This document shows, piece after piece, positions 13,681-20,073 of a stretch of DNA of 22,809 nucleotides; position 1 is the stretch's first letter, and each line of letters begins with the position of its first letter. The notes beneath the pieces are model-generated. The model worked only from the letters and a program-made list of their open reading frames with translations, did no database searches and was not told the DNA's origin. Source of the DNA: Candidatus Aphodomonas merdavium (lineage in GTDB: Bacteria > Bacillota > Clostridia > Christensenellales > Aristaeellaceae); the NCBI GenBank assembly GCA_018715585.1, contig DVLH01000270.1, forward strand, positions 1 to 22,809, given 5' to 3'. The position numbers were made by a program, and so were the translations under genes.

Positions 13681-14973
13681 ATGGAGATACAAAAAATACC
13701 GGCCTCCAGGCTGAATCCGGCGGCGTACAACCCGCGCAAGGACCTGAAGCCGGGGGACAGGGAATATGAAAAGCTCAAGCGCTCCATCGCCGAGTTTGGC
13801 TATGTGGAGCCGGTGATCTGGAACCGGCAGACGGGCAACGTGGTCGGCGGGCATCAGCGACTGAAGGTGCTCCTGGACCTCGGGCTGCAGGAAATTGACT
13901 GCGTCGTGGTTGACCTCAGCCCTGAACGCGAAAAGGCGCTCAATATCGCTCTGAACAAGATTCAGGGCGACTGGGACGAGGAAAAGCTGGCAACGCTGAT
14001 GGCGGAATTTGACGCGGCTGATTTTGACGTTTCCCTCACGGGCTTCGACGCGAGCGAAGTAGACGCGCTGCTCAACCGTTTCTATTCCCATGAAGCCCAG
14101 GAGGATGACTTTGATTCCAATGCGGCGAAAGATCAGATTTCGGAGGCGGGTGGCCCGGTCACGCAGCCGGGCGACCTGTGGGAATTGGGCGAACACCGGC
14201 TGCTGTGCGCTGATCCCAGCATTCCGGAAGCCTATGAAAAATTGCTGGATGGCCAGCAGGCAGAGTGCGCCGTGACCTCGCCGCCGGTGGATGCAAAGGA
14301 GTACGTCCGTCAGGGCCTCGACCCGTGGTTGAAGCGCATGGGGGAGGTGATCCACCTGTTGGCGCGCCGCGCTGCCGTTATCTGCTGGCAGAGCGCCGAC
14401 CTGATGCAGACGGGCAGTCCGTTTGTCGAGCCGTTGAGCCTGCACGCAATGAAGCTGTTTGCGGATGAGGCGCTGCGGCCCTTGTGGATCAGGGTCTGGA
14501 AGATGACCGGCAACGTGCCCGTTGCCGGTGCGCTGCAGGCGAACTCCAACAAGCCCTCGCCGCAATTCGACTATGTGACCGCTTATGCCAGCAACGCGCC
14601 GGATGCGTACAACGATCAGGAATATGCGTGGGTATCGGCGTTTGCCGCGCATTCGTTTCAATTTGTAAAGCGCCTGACGCGAGACGAGCGGCGCAAGTGG
14701 GGATATGCAGGCGTTTGGGAAATCGCCGCCATGCGCAGCCAGAACGGTGAAAGGCACATTCCCATCGAGCTTCCGTGGCGATGCCTCAAGATGCACGCGG
14801 ACGTGCACGGCCTTGTCCTCGATCCCTTTGCGGGCCTCGGCTCCACACTCATTGCGTGCGAGCAATCCGGGCGACGCTGCCGGGCCATTGAAGCCGACCC
14901 GCTTCATTGCGACCTGATCGTGCACAGATGGGAGCAATTCACGGGCGAACGAGCGAAGAAAATTGATAAATAA
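13681..14973 (+). CDS. ParB domain-DNA methyltransferase fusion with atypical motif IV
   Basis: The gene starts at ATG 13681 after TGAGGCTCAT. Residues ~1-110 are a ParB-like domain: IPASRLNPAAYNPRKDL, SIAEFGYVEPVIWN, NVVGGHQRLKVL, LNIALNKIQGDWDE. After a linker, residues ~160-425 form a beta-class N-methyltransferase: WELGEHRLLCAD, motif IV TSPPVDAKEY (199-208) and, near the C-terminus, motif I DPFAGLGST (381-389) followed by CRAIEADP. The order IV then I is the beta-class order. Motif IV normally has an aromatic residue after PP; here it is Val (V203), so base flipping or substrate may differ. In between are WIRVWKMTGN and EYAWVSAFAAHSFQFVKRLT. It is 430 aa and appears intact. Confidence 0.86.
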   Translation: MEIQKIPASRLNPAAYNPRKDLKPGDREYEKLKRSIAEFGYVEPVIWNRQTGNVVGGHQRLKVLLDLGLQEIDCVVVDLSPEREKALNIALNKIQGDWDEEKLATLMAEFDAADFDVSLTGFDASEVDALLNRFYSHEAQEDDFDSNAAKDQISEAGGPVTQPGDLWELGEHRLLCADPSIPEAYEKLLDGQQAECAVTSPPVDAKEYVRQGLDPWLKRMGEVIHLLARRAAVICWQSADLMQTGSPFVEPLSLHAMKLFADEALRPLWIRVWKMTGNVPVAGALQANSNKPSPQFDYVTAYASNAPDAYNDQEYAWVSAFAAHSFQFVKRLTRDERRKWGYAGVWEIAAMRSQNGERHIPIELPWRCLKMHADVHGLVLDPFAGLGSTLIACEQSGRRCRAIEADPLHCDLIVHRWEQFTGERAKKIDK

Positions 14974-14982
14974 CTTTTAGAC

Positions 14983-15036
14983 TGAGCTTGTCTTTCCGGG
15001 ATGACTATGGTAACACTCACACAGCCGCAAGGCACA
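14983..15036 (+). repeat. Dispersed cassette-head repeat, copy 1
   Basis: TGAGCTTGTCTTTCCGGG begins a ~54-base element. It shares nearly all of its first 42 bases with copies at 15470 and 16604, including ATGGTAACACTCAC. It lies between the ParB-methyltransferase stop and the 103-aa gene at 15095. Downstream (15037-15082) are only small GC-rich folds such as GGCGC-GCAA-GCGCC. Confidence 0.9.
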
Positions 15037-15094
15037 TCATCCCGGTCGGCGGGAACAATGCCGACGGGCGCGCAAGCGCCGGAAAGGAGCCGCC

Positions 15095-15406
15095 ATGACG
15101 CTCAATCAAATCGCCGCCACCCTCTACCGCTTCTCTGTGGGCGGATACTTCAACCACGAAAAGTGGACGAAGGGGCAGCTGCTCAATTACATCCGCCACT
15201 GGTTTGGCCAGGCGAACGGCATCGACCGCATCACGCCTGACGCCCACGGACGGCGGTCGATGGTCATGGAAATTGCCCTGCCAGATGGCTGGTGGCTGAT
15301 GAGCGTGTGGCAGCTGCCCGACGGCAGCATGGACTACGACATTCCCGAGACGAGGGAGCAGGAAGCCCGCTGGTATCCGGAAATGGTGAAGGTTTTTAGG
15401 CGATAA
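15095..15406 (+). CDS. 103-aa protein of repeat-headed cassette 1, unknown
   Basis: AAAGGAG (15083-15089) is 5 bases before ATG 15095. The product begins TLNQIAATLYRFSVGGYFNH and is rich in aromatics (HWFGQ, PDGWWLMSVWQLPDG); it is soluble, without signal or membrane segments. I do not recognise the family. The gene is flanked by repeat copy 1 upstream and a strong terminator at 15416-15439 downstream, so it is an independent moron-like unit. A moron role such as anti-defence is possible but has no direct support. Confidence 0.7.
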   Translation: MTLNQIAATLYRFSVGGYFNHEKWTKGQLLNYIRHWFGQANGIDRITPDAHGRRSMVMEIALPDGWWLMSVWQLPDGSMDYDIPETREQEARWYPEMVKVFRR

Positions 15407-15415
15407 CCGCGACCC

Positions 15416-15439
15416 GCCGCCCGCAAGGGCGGTATTTTT
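15416..15439 (+). terminator. Intrinsic terminator of cassette 1
   Basis: CCGCCC (15417-15422) pairs with GGGCGG (15427-15432) around a GCAA tetraloop, with a G-T closing wobble, followed by TATTTTT. It lies 10 bases after the stop of the 103-aa gene. Confidence 0.88.
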
Positions 15440-15469
15440 GTCCAGCCGTTTCGCGTAAAAAGCATTCTC

Positions 15470-15523
15470 TGAGCTTGTCTTTTCAGGGTGTCTATGGTAA
15501 CACTCACTCAGCCGAAGGGCACA
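15470..15523 (+). repeat. Dispersed cassette-head repeat, copy 2
   Basis: The copy matches repeat 1 across TGAGCTTGTCTTT, GGTGTCTATGG and TAACACTCACTCAGCCG with a few substitutions. It starts 30 bases after the cassette 1 terminator and ends 6 bases before AAGGAGG (15529-15535) of the 150-aa gene. ATG 15494 in the repeat opens a 17-codon frame starting MVTLTQPKG. Confidence 0.9.
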
Positions 15524-15543
15524 CAATCAAGGAGGCAAGCATC

Positions 15544-15996
15544 ATGAAAAACAATTTCGCGGAAATCTACGCAAGGGAACAGGCACTGAGGGCGCAATAC
15601 CGTGAAGCGCGCAAGGGTAACGACGAGGCGGCAATGCGGCAGGTGCGCAGCGACCACGCGGTTCTGGAGGGGCAGATTCAGGAAGCTGGCCAGGCATACG
15701 CCCGCCTCTATCGCCTCTACGCATCCGCCATGGAGCGCGGCAACGCCTACATCGACCTTGCCGAGGCGCATGACTACTGCGACGAGGCGGCGCTCATCTC
15801 GGATATGCGCGCGTATGGCATCGACAAATTCACCCTTTCTTCCGGTTGCTCGAGCGCCATCGAGAGCGCTTGGCGGTTCACCCGAAACGGCTGCACGCTG
15901 GAAGGCATGATCGAGATCAACGGCGGCTGCAAGGACTTCACCACCGATGCATACGAAAAGTGCGGCGCGCTGCTTTTCCACGTACAGGAGGGCTGA
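15544..15996 (+). CDS. 150-aa protein of cassette 2, uncharacterised family
   Basis: AAGGAGG (15529-15535) is 8 bases before ATG 15544. The N-terminal third is a charged helix/coiled coil (FAEIYAREQALRAQYREARK). The C-terminal two-thirds contain AYIDLAEAHDYCDEAALISD, YGIDKFTLSSGCSSAIESAW, and MIEINGG...EKCGALLFHV. I know this C-terminal pattern as a widespread uncharacterised domain in mobile elements of gut Firmicutes (I believe DUF7698, not checked). No catalytic motif is evident. It is the first gene of a three-gene cassette that ends at the hairpin 16546-16568. Function unknown. Confidence 0.75.
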   Translation: MKNNFAEIYAREQALRAQYREARKGNDEAAMRQVRSDHAVLEGQIQEAGQAYARLYRLYASAMERGNAYIDLAEAHDYCDEAALISDMRAYGIDKFTLSSGCSSAIESAWRFTRNGCTLEGMIEINGGCKDFTTDAYEKCGALLFHVQEG

Positions 15997-15998
15997 AC

Positions 15999-16292
15999 AT
16001 GGCGAATATGTGCAAGCTCGGCCAGGTGGTTGCAACGCGAGGGGTGGCCAACCTGATGGGGGAGGACAATGATTTCGCCGCATTCGTGCAGCGTTCGTTC
16101 CTGCGCTATCTCCGCGCCGATTGGGGCGAGCTGTGTGATAGTGACCGGAAGCAAAACGATCGGGCACTGGCTCAGGGCGACGACCGCATCTTCGCATCCT
16201 ATGAACAGGCCGATCACCCGGAGTGGAAGCTCTGGATCATCACGGAATGGGACGGCAGCGCCACGACGGTGCTGTTCCCGGACGAGTATTGA
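15999..16292 (+). CDS. 97-aa conserved mobile-element protein of cassette 2
   Basis: AGGAGG (15986-15991) is 7 bases before ATG 15999, two bases after the previous stop. The product has a pattern common in plasmid and phage proteins of unknown function: LGQVVATRGVANLM, FVQRSFLRYLRADWGELCDS, DRKQNDRALAQGDDRIFASY, and WIITEWDGSATTVLFPDEY. The WG-D-N-RI-Y-WIITE residues are its hallmark. It is small, acidic and soluble. I know no assigned activity. It shares the cassette with the 150-aa gene and a DUF4314 gene. Confidence 0.78.
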   Translation: MANMCKLGQVVATRGVANLMGEDNDFAAFVQRSFLRYLRADWGELCDSDRKQNDRALAQGDDRIFASYEQADHPEWKLWIITEWDGSATTVLFPDEY

Positions 16293-16303
16293 GGAGTGGT
16301 GGC

Positions 16304-16528
16304 ATGAATGGGTTTCCTTCGCGCGAGGTTGTTGAGCGGCTGCGTCAGCAGTATCCGGCGGGTTGCCGCGTGGAACTGGTTTTCATGAATGATCCCTACA
16401 CAATATTGAAGCCGGGTGATCAGGGCACGGTGATCGCGGTGGACGACGTCGGCACGGTGCACATCGCATGGGACAGAGGCTCCAGTCTCGGAGCCGCCTA
16501 TGGAGAGGATCGAATTCGGCGAATTTGA
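16304..16528 (+). CDS. DUF4314 domain protein
   Basis: TGAGGAG (16290-16296) is 7 bases before ATG 16304. The 74-aa product is a full-length DUF4314: YPAGCRVELVFMNDPYTILK, PGDQGTVIAVDDVGTVHIAW, and GSSLGAAYGEDRIRRI. This is an SH3-like small beta-barrel common on Firmicute plasmids, ICEs and phages, of unknown function. It is the last gene of cassette 2. Confidence 0.88.
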   Translation: MNGFPSREVVERLRQQYPAGCRVELVFMNDPYTILKPGDQGTVIAVDDVGTVHIAWDRGSSLGAAYGEDRIRRI

Positions 16529-16545
16529 ACGGCATTGCAATGCTT

Positions 16546-16568
16546 CAGGCGGGTATTCCGCTCGCCTG
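16546..16568 (+). terminator. Hairpin closing cassette 2 (weak terminator)
   Basis: CAGGCGGG (16546-16553) pairs with CTCGCCTG (16561-16568) with one G-T wobble, loop of 7. Only TTT follows, so termination may be weak or factor-aided. It occupies the same place as the stronger hairpins of cassettes 1 and 3. Confidence 0.6.
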
Positions 16569-16603
16569 TTTGCGGTCAAATTTCTTTGGAAAAAGCCTTC
16601 CGG

Positions 16604-16657
16604 TGAGCTTGTCTTTCCGGGGTGTCTATGGTAACACTCACTCACGGCAAGACCATC
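16604..16657 (+). repeat. Dispersed cassette-head repeat, copy 3
   Basis: TGAGCTTGTCTTTCCGGGGTGTCTATGG and TAACACTCACTCA match the other two copies; similarity fades after about base 42. It precedes the 98-aa gene at 16683. AAAAAGCCTTC just upstream resembles AAAAAGCATTC before copy 2, so the repeat may extend a little further left. Confidence 0.9.
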
Positions 16658-16682
16658 AGAAATGAAACGGGAGGCAATCGCC

Positions 16683-16979
16683 ATGAAAAAGAAAATCACT
16701 TTCAACGAGCTTCTGGAGCAGAATGGCTTTCACTACACGGGCAAGACCAGCGACTACGGCGGGTTCATCTATGAGCGCGAGTGGCGCAGGACGAGCGAGG
16801 TGGTCTGGCACGGCGAGATGGAGTTCACCTATCGCATCGAAGCCCACGATAGCATGGGAACCCCGATCATCCGCCTGTTTGACAATGGCCGACTGGTGGG
16901 AGTACGCGACTATTCCAGCCCAAAGCGCGCGATCAACGCCATGCGCGAGATCCTCCGCTGCGCCGGGTATACCCTGTAA
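16683..16979 (+). CDS. 98-aa protein of cassette 3, unknown
   Basis: CGGGAGG (16668-16674) is 8 bases before ATG 16683; the in-frame ATG 16662 lies before this site and is less likely. The product (KKKITFNELLEQNGFHYTGK, YGGFIYEREWRRTSEVVWHG, TPIIRLFDNGRLVGVRDY, ending AINAMREILRCAGYTL) looks like a compact alpha-beta domain. I do not recognise a family. It is alone between repeat copy 3 and the terminator at 16991. Confidence 0.7.
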   Translation: MKKKITFNELLEQNGFHYTGKTSDYGGFIYEREWRRTSEVVWHGEMEFTYRIEAHDSMGTPIIRLFDNGRLVGVRDYSSPKRAINAMREILRCAGYTL

Positions 16980-16990
16980 GATCATCACGC

Positions 16991-17013
16991 AGGCTCCGAA
17001 AGGGGCCTTTTTT
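16991..17013 (+). terminator. Intrinsic terminator of cassette 3
   Basis: AGGCTCC (16991-16997) pairs with GGGGCCT (17002-17008) with one T-G wobble around a GAAA tetraloop, followed by a T-run to 17013. It lies 11 bases after the 98-aa gene. Confidence 0.88.
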
Positions 17014-17038
17014 CATGCCCACGGAAAGGAGGAGCGCT

Positions 17039-17548
17039 GTGGGAAATTCCATCCGAAAAAGCGACGGCCACTGCGTTGCCGCCTTTGCCAATGGCCGTGA
17101 ATTCTGGTTCGATGAAGCAGACCTGCCGATCGTCCAGCCGCATACCTGGCATCTGGGCAAGCGCGGATATCCGGCGACCCATGTGCGCGGGAAAACCGTC
17201 GTGCTGCATCGCCTGCTGTTTCCCGATGTCCACGGGCTCGAAGTGGATCACATCAGCGGCGACAAGCTGGATAACCGCCGCTGCAACCTTCGGCTGTGTA
17301 CGCACCAGCAAAATGCTTTCAACCAGAAGCGCCGCTGCACCAACGCCAGCGGTTATACCGGCGTCAGCCCACTGCGCAACGGCTCCGGCTTTGAGGCGTA
17401 TATCCATCTGCACGGGTGCAAGCATCACCTTGGTACGTTTGCCACGGCGCGGCAGGCCGCCCGCGTGCGCGACTGCGTGGCGCGGCTACTGTTTCAGGAA
17501 TACGCGAGGCTGAATTTTCCCGGAGGTCGCGGACATGGCAAGAAGTAA
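17039..17548 (+). CDS. HNH-AP2 homing-type endonuclease
   Basis: AAAGGAGG (17025-17032) is 6 bases before the GTG at 17039; ATG 17015 lies ahead of this site and is rejected. The 169-aa protein has an HNH_3 domain: PIVQPHTWHLGKRGYPATHV, VVLHRLLF, VDHISGDKLDNRRCNLRLCT (His-Asn-Asn pattern), and QQNAFNQ. An AP2-like DNA-binding domain follows: SGYTGVSPLRNGSGFEAYIH, HHLGTFATARQAARVRD. This pairing is typical of free-standing homing endonucleases in phages. Its 3' end overlaps the TerL start by 14 bp, so it seems to have inserted precisely before TerL without breaking it. Confidence 0.9.
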   Translation: MGNSIRKSDGHCVAAFANGREFWFDEADLPIVQPHTWHLGKRGYPATHVRGKTVVLHRLLFPDVHGLEVDHISGDKLDNRRCNLRLCTHQQNAFNQKRRCTNASGYTGVSPLRNGSGFEAYIHLHGCKHHLGTFATARQAARVRDCVARLLFQEYARLNFPGGRGHGKK

Positions 17549-19139
17549 GAAGTTTCAGCCCACGCGCTTCATGCTGCCCACGTCCTGTTATGACAAAGAC
17601 CGTGCAGATCGCGCGGTCAATTTCATCCAGGCTCTCAAGCATACCAAGGGCGTGTGGGCGGGGCAACCATTCCTGTTATTTGACTGGCAGGAGCAGATCA
17701 TCCGGGACTTGTTCGGCGTCATCAAGCCCAACGGCTACCGGCAGTTCAATACCGCCTTCGTGGAAATCTGTAAGAAGGCTGGTAAAAGCGAATTGGCCGC
17801 CGCCGTTGCGCTGTATATGCTGGCGGGCGATGGCGAGGAGGGCGCGGAGATTTACGGCTGCGCCAACGACCGGCAGCAGGCCAGCATCGTATTCGACGTG
17901 GCCAAGGACATGGTGCTTCAATGCCCGGCGCTCTTAAAACGCATCAAGATCGTGGAGAGCCAGAAGCGCCTCGTGTACCTGCCGACCCGTTCGATTTATC
18001 AGGCGCTCTCCTCGGAGGTGGCCTCCAAATACGGCTACAACGTGCACGCCTGCATCTTCGACGAGCTGCTGGGCCAGCCCAACCGCAAGCTGTTTGACGT
18101 TATGACCAAGGGTTCCGGAGCGGCGCGCAAACAGCCGCTCAACTTCGTCATTACGACGGCGGGCAGCGACAAAAATTCCATCTGCTATGAGGTGCATTCC
18201 AAGGCGACGGACATTCTCGAAGGCCGCAAGCGCGACCCGACGTTCTATCCCGTGGTGTATTCTACGCCGCAGGAAGCCGACTGGACGGACCCCGAGGTTT
18301 GGAAGGCGGTCAACCCCTCGCTGGGCAAGACCGTGGACATGGAATACTACCGCACCGCATGTGAAAGCGCCAGGCAGAACCCGGCGGAGGAAATGCAGTT
18401 CAGGCAATTCCACCTCTGCCAGTGGACGAATTCCACCGTGCGCTGGATGCCGATGGACAAGTGGGACGCCTGCGCATTTCCGGTCGATCCCGAGGCGCTG
18501 CGTGGGCGCATCTGCTACGGCGGGCTGGATTTGTCGAGCACAACGGACATCACCGCCTTCGTGCTGGTCTTTCCGCCCGAGCCCGACGACGAAAACGGCA
18601 GGTACGAAATCCTGCCGTTTTTCTGGCTGCCGGAGGAAACCATTGACCTGCGCGTCAAACGCGATCATGTGCCCTATGACGTATGGGCGCGGCAGGGGCT
18701 TGTGTTCACTACCGAGGGCAACGTGATTCACTATGGCTATATTGAGGAATTCATCGAAGAACTGGGCACGAAGTACAACATCCGCGAAATCGCCTTCGAC
18801 CGCTGGGGCGCGGTGCAGATGACACAGAACCTGGAAGGGCTGGGCTTTACCGTGGTGCCCTTCGGACAGGGTTATAAGGATATGTCGCCGCCGACAAAGG
18901 AGCTGCTTAAGCTGACGCTGGAGGGCAGGCTCGCGCACGGCGGCCATCCGGTACTTCGCTGGATGGTCGATAACGTGACCATCCGCTCCGACCCGGCGGG
19001 CAATATCAAGGCAGACAAGGAAAAGAGCACGGAGAAGATCGACGGCGCTATTGCAACCATCATGGCGCTGGACCGCGCAATCCGACACGCGGGCGATGGC
19101 GGCTCGGTGTATGACGAGAGAGGTTTATTGTTTGTCTGA
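17535..19139 (+). CDS. Terminase large subunit (packaging ATPase-nuclease)
   Basis: GGAGG (17522-17526) is 8 bases before ATG 17535. The 534-aa protein has a phage terminase ATPase: QxxI-type LFDWQEQIIRDLFG, Walker A variant KKAGKS (80-85), Walker B CIFDE (D176, E177), and motif III FVITTAGS. The RNase H-like nuclease follows: GGLDLSSTTDIT (D332), EIAFDRWG (D422), and KIDGAIATIMALDRA (D503). All three acidic residues are present. It is full length for the HK97-like Terminase_1 group and ends SVYDERGLLFV. Its last 15 bases overlap the convergent 86-aa antitoxin-like gene. Confidence 0.96.
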   Translation: MARSKKFQPTRFMLPTSCYDKDRADRAVNFIQALKHTKGVWAGQPFLLFDWQEQIIRDLFGVIKPNGYRQFNTAFVEICKKAGKSELAAAVALYMLAGDGEEGAEIYGCANDRQQASIVFDVAKDMVLQCPALLKRIKIVESQKRLVYLPTRSIYQALSSEVASKYGYNVHACIFDELLGQPNRKLFDVMTKGSGAARKQPLNFVITTAGSDKNSICYEVHSKATDILEGRKRDPTFYPVVYSTPQEADWTDPEVWKAVNPSLGKTVDMEYYRTACESARQNPAEEMQFRQFHLCQWTNSTVRWMPMDKWDACAFPVDPEALRGRICYGGLDLSSTTDITAFVLVFPPEPDDENGRYEILPFFWLPEETIDLRVKRDHVPYDVWARQGLVFTTEGNVIHYGYIEEFIEELGTKYNIREIAFDRWGAVQMTQNLEGLGFTVVPFGQGYKDMSPPTKELLKLTLEGRLAHGGHPVLRWMVDNVTIRSDPAGNIKADKEKSTEKIDGAIATIMALDRAIRHAGDGGSVYDERGLLFV

Positions 19140-19385
19140 AAGTTGATTTCGGATTTGCTCAAAAACTTCATCGGCAGGATAGGTATTGCCTGCGATAATA
19201 TCTGCTTCGGCTTCTTGAAGCTTTCTTTCCAAGTCTTCCTGATCTGCAACAATAAACGAGTAGTCTTTCGCCATCTGCTTCATGGTGCAGTGGTACATGA
19301 GCTCCCCGACAGAAACACCGCGCTTTCGCGCAGCAGCTTCGAACAGCTTCGCGTCATCATCGTTCAGGTGGATATGGATGGTCAT
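19125..19385 (-). CDS. 86-aa ribbon-helix-helix (DUF6290-type) antitoxin-like protein
   Basis: ATG at 19383-19385 (minus strand) overlaps the toxin stop by 4 bases (ATGA), so it is the third gene of the toxin-antitoxin operon. The start HIHLNDDDAKLFEAAARKRG and VSVGELMYHCTM form a ribbon-helix-helix. The acidic C-terminus (ADQEDLERKLQEAEAD, PADEVFEQI) resembles toxin-binding tails of DUF6290/RelB-type antitoxins. With a DinJ-like antitoxin already present at 19702, it is a second antitoxin-like gene around one toxin. It could be a remnant of another pair or a regulator. Its 3' end runs into the end of terL. Confidence 0.8.
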   Translation of the reverse strand: MTIHIHLNDDDAKLFEAAARKRGVSVGELMYHCTMKQMAKDYSFIVADQEDLERKLQEAEADIIAGNTYPADEVFEQIRNQLSDKQ

Positions 19386-19705
19386 TGTTCTTCTGGCTCC
19401 TCCGTTTCGAACAGGATGCGCATATAGTCGAGCCGGGTATCAAGGATGCGCTGTACCGAAATACATTCGTCTACATCATAGATGACCATGTATTTCCCTG
19501 AGACCAGGCAATAGCCTTCGATTTCCCGTCCGGTCTTGCGACTTAATGCAATCCCCAGGGATGGCTGCTCTTTGAGCCTGCCGCAATCACGTGCAATCCT
19601 GGCTATGAGGTTCTTTGCAGCGTCCGGATTCATGAGCGTCTCTGAGATGTATTCTGAGATTTGCTCAAGATCCAGCATGGCCGCAGGCGTATAACGCAGC
19701 TTCAT
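19382..19705 (-). CDS. RelE/ParE-superfamily toxin
   Basis: The start (minus-strand ATG at 19703-19705) overlaps the antitoxin stop by 4 bases. The 107-aa protein has the RelE/ParE layout: KLRYTPAAMLDLEQISEYIS, then RIARDCGRLKEQPSLGIALS, EIEGYCLVSGKYMVIYDVDE and ISVQRILDTRLDYMRILF. The core is therefore intact, with a short acidic tail. ParE relatives poison gyrase and RelE relatives cut mRNA; sequence alone does not decide. It is controlled with the antitoxin from the consensus promoter at 20045-20073. Confidence 0.9.
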   Translation of the reverse strand: MKLRYTPAAMLDLEQISEYISETLMNPDAAKNLIARIARDCGRLKEQPSLGIALSRKTGREIEGYCLVSGKYMVIYDVDECISVQRILDTRLDYMRILFETEEPEEQ

Positions 19706-20022
19706 AACTTCACTCCAAAGTGCTCAAGCATTTCATCTTCGGAAACCCAGTCGCTTTCCGACTTGACAGAATCGCGGCCCGCCTGAATCTCGGTCATCAA
19801 TTTCGCCATGGCCTGATTGCGCAACGCTTCCTTGCTGTTGCTGGTTACGATCAGTGGCAGAGCACCGGCATTCAGCGTCTGCTGAATAAAAATGTTGATC
19901 GCATCGGTGAGGGTCATCCCGCAATCCGCATAAATGCGTTCGACCTCCCTTTTAATTTCAGGATTGATTCGCATTTGAAATGTGCCTGTCTTCGGCGCAC
20001 TGGTCACGTTCAGTCGCTCCAT
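19702..20022 (-). CDS. RelB/DinJ-family antitoxin
   Basis: On the minus strand AGGAGG (20031-20036) is 8 bases before ATG 20022; the longer upstream frame is rejected because it crosses the promoter. The 106-aa protein has a ribbon-helix-helix of DinJ type: GTFQMRINPEIKREVERIYA, CGMTLTDAINIFIQQTLNAG, ALPL. A C-terminal toxin-binding region follows (WVSEDEMLEHFGVKL). It should bind the toxin encoded next and repress the operon. The cassette reads against the structural genes on either side. Confidence 0.92.
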   Translation of the reverse strand: MERLNVTSAPKTGTFQMRINPEIKREVERIYADCGMTLTDAINIFIQQTLNAGALPLIVTSNSKEALRNQAMAKLMTEIQAGRDSVKSESDWVSEDEMLEHFGVKL

Positions 20023-20044
20023 TGCAATCGCCTCCTTTGTCTGT

Positions 20045-20073
20045 ATTATACCCCGGAGGTGAAAGGATGTCAA
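20045..20073 (-). promoter_or_regulatory. Perfect consensus sigma-70 promoter of the toxin-antitoxin operon
   Basis: On the minus strand TTGACA (20073-20068) and TATAAT (20050-20045) are separated by exactly 17 bases; both hexamers are full consensus. The predicted start falls near 20038, giving a ~15-base leader to ATG 20022. TGTATT (20042-20047) and AATACA (20072-20077) form an inverted repeat spanning both hexamers, a possible antitoxin operator. The same bases carry the plus-strand GGAGG and ATG of the portal leader. Confidence 0.92.

Noticed and set aside
13480..14937. Minus-strand open frame of 485 codons opposite the ParB-methyltransferase
   Set aside because: It is antisense to a gene with clear ParB and methyltransferase motifs. 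The same reasoning applies to the frames at 17934-19088 and 20114-21448.
14983..15012. Sigma-70 promoter within the repeat (TTGTCT, 17 bases, TAACAC)
   Set aside because: Spacing is right but the -10 matches only three consensus bases. I leave the promoter role as a hypothesis in the findings rather than a feature.
15001..15240. 79-codon frame starting inside repeat copy 1
   Set aside because: It continues the MVTLT frame through the ribosome site and out of frame into the 103-aa gene. It has no recognisable product, so I treat it as part of the repeat rather than a gene.
14983..16657. CRISPR array from the three repeats
   Set aside because: There are only three copies with irregular spacing of about 490 and 1130 bases, and genes lie between them.
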